DNA from: Cyclobacteriaceae bacterium YHN15
GTDB taxonomy: Bacteria; Bacteroidota; Bacteroidia; Cytophagales; Cyclobacteriaceae
Reading direction: 5' to 3'
Assembly: GCA_003797895.1 (NCBI GenBank)
Contig: RKQB01000002.1
Location: forward strand, 497,354 to 561,353
DNA length: 64,000 nucleotides
Part shown: piece by piece, positions 60,510 through 64,000 of the stretch
Layout of the letters: each line of letters begins with the position of its first letter
Position numbering within the stretch: position 1 is the stretch's first letter
Notes under the pieces: model-generated
Told to the model about the DNA's origin: nothing
Seen by the model: only the letters and a program-made list of their open reading frames with translations
The model's database searches: none
Translations under genes and position numbers: made by a program

Positions 60510-62879
60510 TTACTCACTCTTCAAAGTGCTAGCAGGATTGATCTGTGCCGATTTCAAAGCCTGTAAACTCACCGTCAAATAAGCAATAGAAAGTATCACA
60601 GAGGCAGCCACTGGAATAAACCACCATTCAAAATCAATACGATAGGCATATCCCGATAGCCATTTCTGCATTGCCCAATATGCCAATCCCGATCCCAGTA
60701 GAATGGAAATGGCCACAATGGAAATAAATTCTTTGTTTATCACATTCAGGATAGAAAATGTAGATGCTCCCAAAACTTTCCTGATGCCTATTTCCTTTGT
60801 TTTTTGCTCGGCAATATGAGCAGACAAACCAAATAAGCCCAAACAGGAAATCAAAATGGTAAGGATACTGAAATATTTTGCAAGCTCCCTGACTTTAACA
60901 TCCTCTCTATACATTCTTGCATAATTTTCATCCATAAAAGAATACTGAAATGGAAAGTCAGGATTGATATCCTCCGCCAGCTTTTTTATTGATTCTATAG
61001 TATTCTGAATATCCGTAGTACTTATTTTTATAAATGCCCTGGAAGCAAATGAGGGGTCGAGCAAAATTATAGCAGGTTCCATCGCCTGATGAAAACTCTG
61101 AAAATGGAAATCTTCAACAACACCAGTAATCGTCCTATCCTCTCCATGCAAATTAAAAGAATTGGCGTCCGGGTTATTCTCAGTAATGAGCTCATATGCT
61201 CTTTTATTGATAATGGCACCTTGAATGGAATCAGCACCCTTTTCTCTGGAAAAATCTTCCCCCTTGATTAAATTAAACCCCACTGTTTCGATAAACCCAT
61301 AGTCTACCCTGATGATTTCAAAAAGGGCAGTGAAATCAGGATCTTTTCCCTCCCAATTGACACCTCCGGTATTTGAATTTCGTCCCAAAAGCGAATGGGT
61401 CGACCTACTGATGGATTGAACCTCATTGTTTTGGTCAAGTCGGTTTTTGAACACTTCATAATTATCCATCAATTTTCCTTCCAAAGGCACTACCAACAAT
61501 TGGTCTTTATCATACCCAAGGTTTTGATTCAGTGCATAATTGATCTGCTGATAGACCACCACAGTGGAAACTATCAAAATGGTGGCAAGGATAAACTGAA
61601 AAGTCACCAATCCTTTTCTTGCAAGAACCACACCTTTACCGGATTTGGTGTGACTCCTGAACACGGAAACCACCTTAGTCGCTGAAAGGTAAAAAGCAGG
61701 ATAACTTCCGGCCACCAAACCTGTAAATAACATTATCCCCAACAATTGAAGCCAAAATATACCCTCGGAATAAGGAATCGACATGGTTTTACCGGTCAAT
61801 GTATTAAAAATAGGCAAAGTGAGTTCAACCAAAAGCAGGGAAAAAGCTGATGCAAATAAGGTCATTAATAGAGATTCACTAAGGAATTGATTGACCAAAG
61901 CACCTTTCTCTGCTCCTACCACTTTTCTTACCCCTACTTCTTTGGCCCTCTTCTGGGACTTGGCTGTGGAAAGGTTCATGAAATTGATACAGGCAATCAA
62001 CAAAACAAATATTCCAATGACCGAAAACAGCCTGACATATTCAATCTTTCCACCTTGCTGAATCCCATCTTTGAATTTCCCGTAGAGATAAAGTTCTGAT
62101 TGCGGATATGCAAAAAGTTTGACATTACTACCTTCATTTCTTTCCAAAATAAAGTCTTCAATATTGGCGGAAAAAGCACGCCAATCCGATTCCCTGTTCA
62201 ATCTGATTATTGTACTGGGCCCATTATTCCCCCATTGCTTAAGCCAGGTATTATAGGGTTTGTCAAACATAAACTGAAAAGGCAGAATATAGTCAAACTC
62301 CGCATTCGAATCTTTGGGAAATGGTGCCAGGACAGCCTGAACCACAAAAGAATTTTCCCCGTCAGTCTCCTTCATCAAAACTGATTCTCCTATGACATCT
62401 GTTTTTCCAAATAATTTTATGGCTGCATCTTGAGTAAGTACAATATGGGAAATTTCACTCAGAGCCCTGTTCCTGTCGCCATGAAGAAACTCATATTGCA
62501 GGATATGTAGGTAATCCTCCCCGGCATAAAAACCATTTAATTTAATCCGGGTATCATCAACAACAAAAAGATTATCTTCTTGCCAGGAATAAGTTGCCGC
62601 CCTTTCCACTTCAGGAAATTCCTCCTTGAGATGAGTGGCCAACACACCTGGAGTGGAGGTGGTTGTGAAAATATCAGATCCATAACGCTGATGCTCCATA
62701 ATTCGGAACACCTGATCAATTTCTGCGAAATTTCTACCTGTATTCATCTCAGATTTAACCCAAAGACCAATCAAAATAGCCGCCCATAATCCAAGTGCCA
62801 GCCCAAATAGGTTAATAAAGAAAGTTAGCTTATGCTTGGCAAAGCCACGAAGTGCGATTTTGAGATAGTTGCGGTACAT
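60510..62879 (-). CDS. MacB/FtsX-type ABC transporter permease
   Basis: The start at 62879 (MYRNYLKIALRGFAKHK) is preferred over an in-frame ATG three codons upstream. The 789-residue product has TM1 at about residues 16-40 and the coupling motifs AKEVGVRKVVGAEK and EIGIRKVLGAST. It lies 62 bp downstream of the partial permease at the window end, in the same direction, so the two probably form a tandem unit. Confidence 0.85.
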   Translation of the reverse strand: MYRNYLKIALRGFAKHKLTFFINLFGLALGLWAAILIGLWVKSEMNTGRNFAEIDQVFRIMEHQRYGSDIFTTTSTPGVLATHLKEEFPEVERAATYSWQEDNLFVVDDTRIKLNGFYAGEDYLHILQYEFLHGDRNRALSEISHIVLTQDAAIKLFGKTDVIGESVLMKETDGENSFVVQAVLAPFPKDSNAEFDYILPFQFMFDKPYNTWLKQWGNNGPSTIIRLNRESDWRAFSANIEDFILERNEGSNVKLFAYPQSELYLYGKFKDGIQQGGKIEYVRLFSVIGIFVLLIACINFMNLSTAKSQKRAKEVGVRKVVGAEKGALVNQFLSESLLMTLFASAFSLLLVELTLPIFNTLTGKTMSIPYSEGIFWLQLLGIMLFTGLVAGSYPAFYLSATKVVSVFRSHTKSGKGVVLARKGLVTFQFILATILIVSTVVVYQQINYALNQNLGYDKDQLLVVPLEGKLMDNYEVFKNRLDQNNEVQSISRSTHSLLGRNSNTGGVNWEGKDPDFTALFEIIRVDYGFIETVGFNLIKGEDFSREKGADSIQGAIINKRAYELITENNPDANSFNLHGEDRTITGVVEDFHFQSFHQAMEPAIILLDPSFASRAFIKISTTDIQNTIESIKKLAEDINPDFPFQYSFMDENYARMYREDVKVRELAKYFSILTILISCLGLFGLSAHIAEQKTKEIGIRKVLGASTFSILNVINKEFISIVAISILLGSGLAYWAMQKWLSGYAYRIDFEWWFIPVAASVILSIAYLTVSLQALKSAQINPASTLKSE

Positions 62880-62941
62880 TGAAATCAATAGTTAATAGTG
62901 GTATAATAAACTAGTTGTTTTTGAAGAATAGCTTCAATAAA

Positions 62942-64000
62942 TCACTCTGAACTCAGAGAATTGACAGGATTGTTGATAGCGGCTTTGAAAGCCTGAAAAC
63001 TGACAGTTACCAAAGCAATCAACAGGACTATTGCAGCTGCTTCGGCGAAAATCCCCCAGCTAAGATTTATTTTGAATGCATAATCCTTAAGCCAGGAATT
63101 GGATAGGTACCATGCTAAAGGGACAATTGCTATGATTGATATAAGGACAAGCAAGACGAAGTCTTTAACAATCATGTATAAAATGGAATTGATGGAGGCA
63201 CCCAATACTTTTCTTACACCTATTTCTTTTTTACGGTTTTCAACAGTAAAAGCAGCCAATCCGAACAATCCCAAACAGGAAAGAAAAACGGCAACAACCC
63301 CAAAATACTTGGCGAGTTTTGAAACTCTTTGCTCTTGAAGGTAAAGTGTCTGAAAATCTTGATCCATAAAACTGTAATCCATTTTTACAGCATACAAATC
63401 CTCAAATAATCCAGAAATAGAAGCAATGATCTCAGCTTGATTGTCGCCATTAATCCTAAGGATTATTTTCTGCATAAATTGATTGTCATACTTTAAAAAT
63501 GCCGGCTTGACAGTCTCTTTTAGGGATTCAAAATGGAAATTTTTTAAAATCCCTATCACTTCCATATCATTTCCCCAAAGATTGACTGTGGCGCCAATGG
63601 GTTCTTCCATTCCTATCACTTTAACCGCTTCTTCATTAAGTATAATTTTACGCTTTTCATCCCCAAAATCCCTGGAAAATGATCTCCCTTCCAAAATCTC
63701 AAAACCCATGGTTTCTATCAAATCCATGTTAACGCTGATGTTTTCGAATTTGATCTGTTCATCAGGGTTTTTTCCTTCCCAATGCAATCCTATAGTAGAT
63801 GCCATCAATCCGATCAATGGATGGGAAATACTTGATGCATTTTCAACACCTGGCAACCCTTTTACCTGATGTAAAAATAATTCCAATTGGGCGTCCGATA
63901 GTGAGGAGGAACTCACTTGTAGCAGGTTGGATTGATTATATCCAAGGTTTTGATTTTTGATAAAAGACATCTGTTTTCCAATAACGATGATCCCAATTAT
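62942..64000 (-). CDS. MacB/FtsX-type ABC transporter permease, 5' part beyond window
   Basis: The frame is open through base 64000 (continuing IIGIIVIGKQMSFIKNQNLGY), so the apparent ATG at 63970 is internal and the gene is cut by the window edge. The visible 352 residues hold the second MacB_PCD domain and the terminal FtsX helices with EIGVRKVLGASI. It precedes the permease at 60510-62879 in a tandem pair. Confidence 0.85.
   Translation of the reverse strand: MIGIIVIGKQMSFIKNQNLGYNQSNLLQVSSSSLSDAQLELFLHQVKGLPGVENASSISHPLIGLMASTIGLHWEGKNPDEQIKFENISVNMDLIETMGFEILEGRSFSRDFGDEKRKIILNEEAVKVIGMEEPIGATVNLWGNDMEVIGILKNFHFESLKETVKPAFLKYDNQFMQKIILRINGDNQAEIIASISGLFEDLYAVKMDYSFMDQDFQTLYLQEQRVSKLAKYFGVVAVFLSCLGLFGLAAFTVENRKKEIGVRKVLGASINSILYMIVKDFVLLVLISIIAIVPLAWYLSNSWLKDYAFKINLSWGIFAEAAAIVLLIALVTVSFQAFKAAINNPVNSLSSE

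Noticed and set aside
1..64000. tRNA, rRNA, CRISPR arrays and insertion sequences
   Set aside because: No tRNA or rRNA pattern, no regularly spaced direct-repeat array and no transposase were seen by reading; a tRNA scan was not possible.

Overview
The window looks like a chromosomal segment of a Bacteroidota member, most likely order Cytophagales, family Cyclobacteriaceae. This rests on AT-rich DNA, weak or absent Shine-Dalgarno sites, TonB-dependent outer-membrane proteins, eight MacB/FtsX-type permeases of about 800 residues, a LytTR regulator with a membrane domain, and many secreted beta-propeller proteins. The exact genus is an inference.

Layout. 1-2.3 kb: an outer-membrane beta-barrel receptor cut by the window edge. 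2.5-8.2 kb: a membrane LytTR regulator, two overlapping CPBP proteases, an alpha/beta hydrolase, a serine hydrolase, a frameshifted CPBP-like gene and a possible methionine aminopeptidase remnant. 8.2-15.7 kb: three tandem FtsX-type permeases with a possible sigma-54 promoter and upstream direct repeats. 16-18.9 kb: an acetyltransferase and a TonB-dependent receptor. 19.1-34.5 kb: a complete [NiFe]-hydrogenase island. 35-48 kb: a mix of metabolic, secreted and membrane genes, including another FtsX permease behind a good sigma-54 promoter, a Tat-type FAD oxidoreductase, a Ca/Na antiporter and a GH16 glycosidase. 48-54 kb: two more FtsX permeases and a repeat-rich gap. 54-64 kb: a bestrophin, a large Asp-box propeller protein, a kelch protein, a Uma2 protein and two more FtsX permeases, the last one partial.

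The hydrogenase island is the main point of interest. A rightward operon runs: small subunit; five consecutive small single-span membrane proteins; large subunit; a degenerate maturation-protease-like protein; a Cys-rich winged-helix-like protein; a Rieske-like protein whose first box lacks its histidine; a lipoprotein; the intact M52 maturation protease; a membrane-anchored relative of the lipoprotein; a CooC-type ATPase; hypC. A leftward operon, hypF-hypD-hypE-tetR-tetR, converges on it. The small subunit has no Tat signal, so the enzyme should face the cytoplasm, as in the uptake hydrogenases that oxidise trace H2 (groups 1h/1l/2a; the group assignment here is an inference). The five small proteins appear related, each with an N-terminal helix and a probable cytoplasmic helical tail, and could form a membrane stalk that couples the enzyme to quinone. 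HypA and HypB are absent from the window, and the CooC-type ATPase may take over nickel insertion. Two similar 18-bp palindromes lie in the gap between the hydrogenase and the divergent TonB receptor and are candidate operators for the TetR pair.
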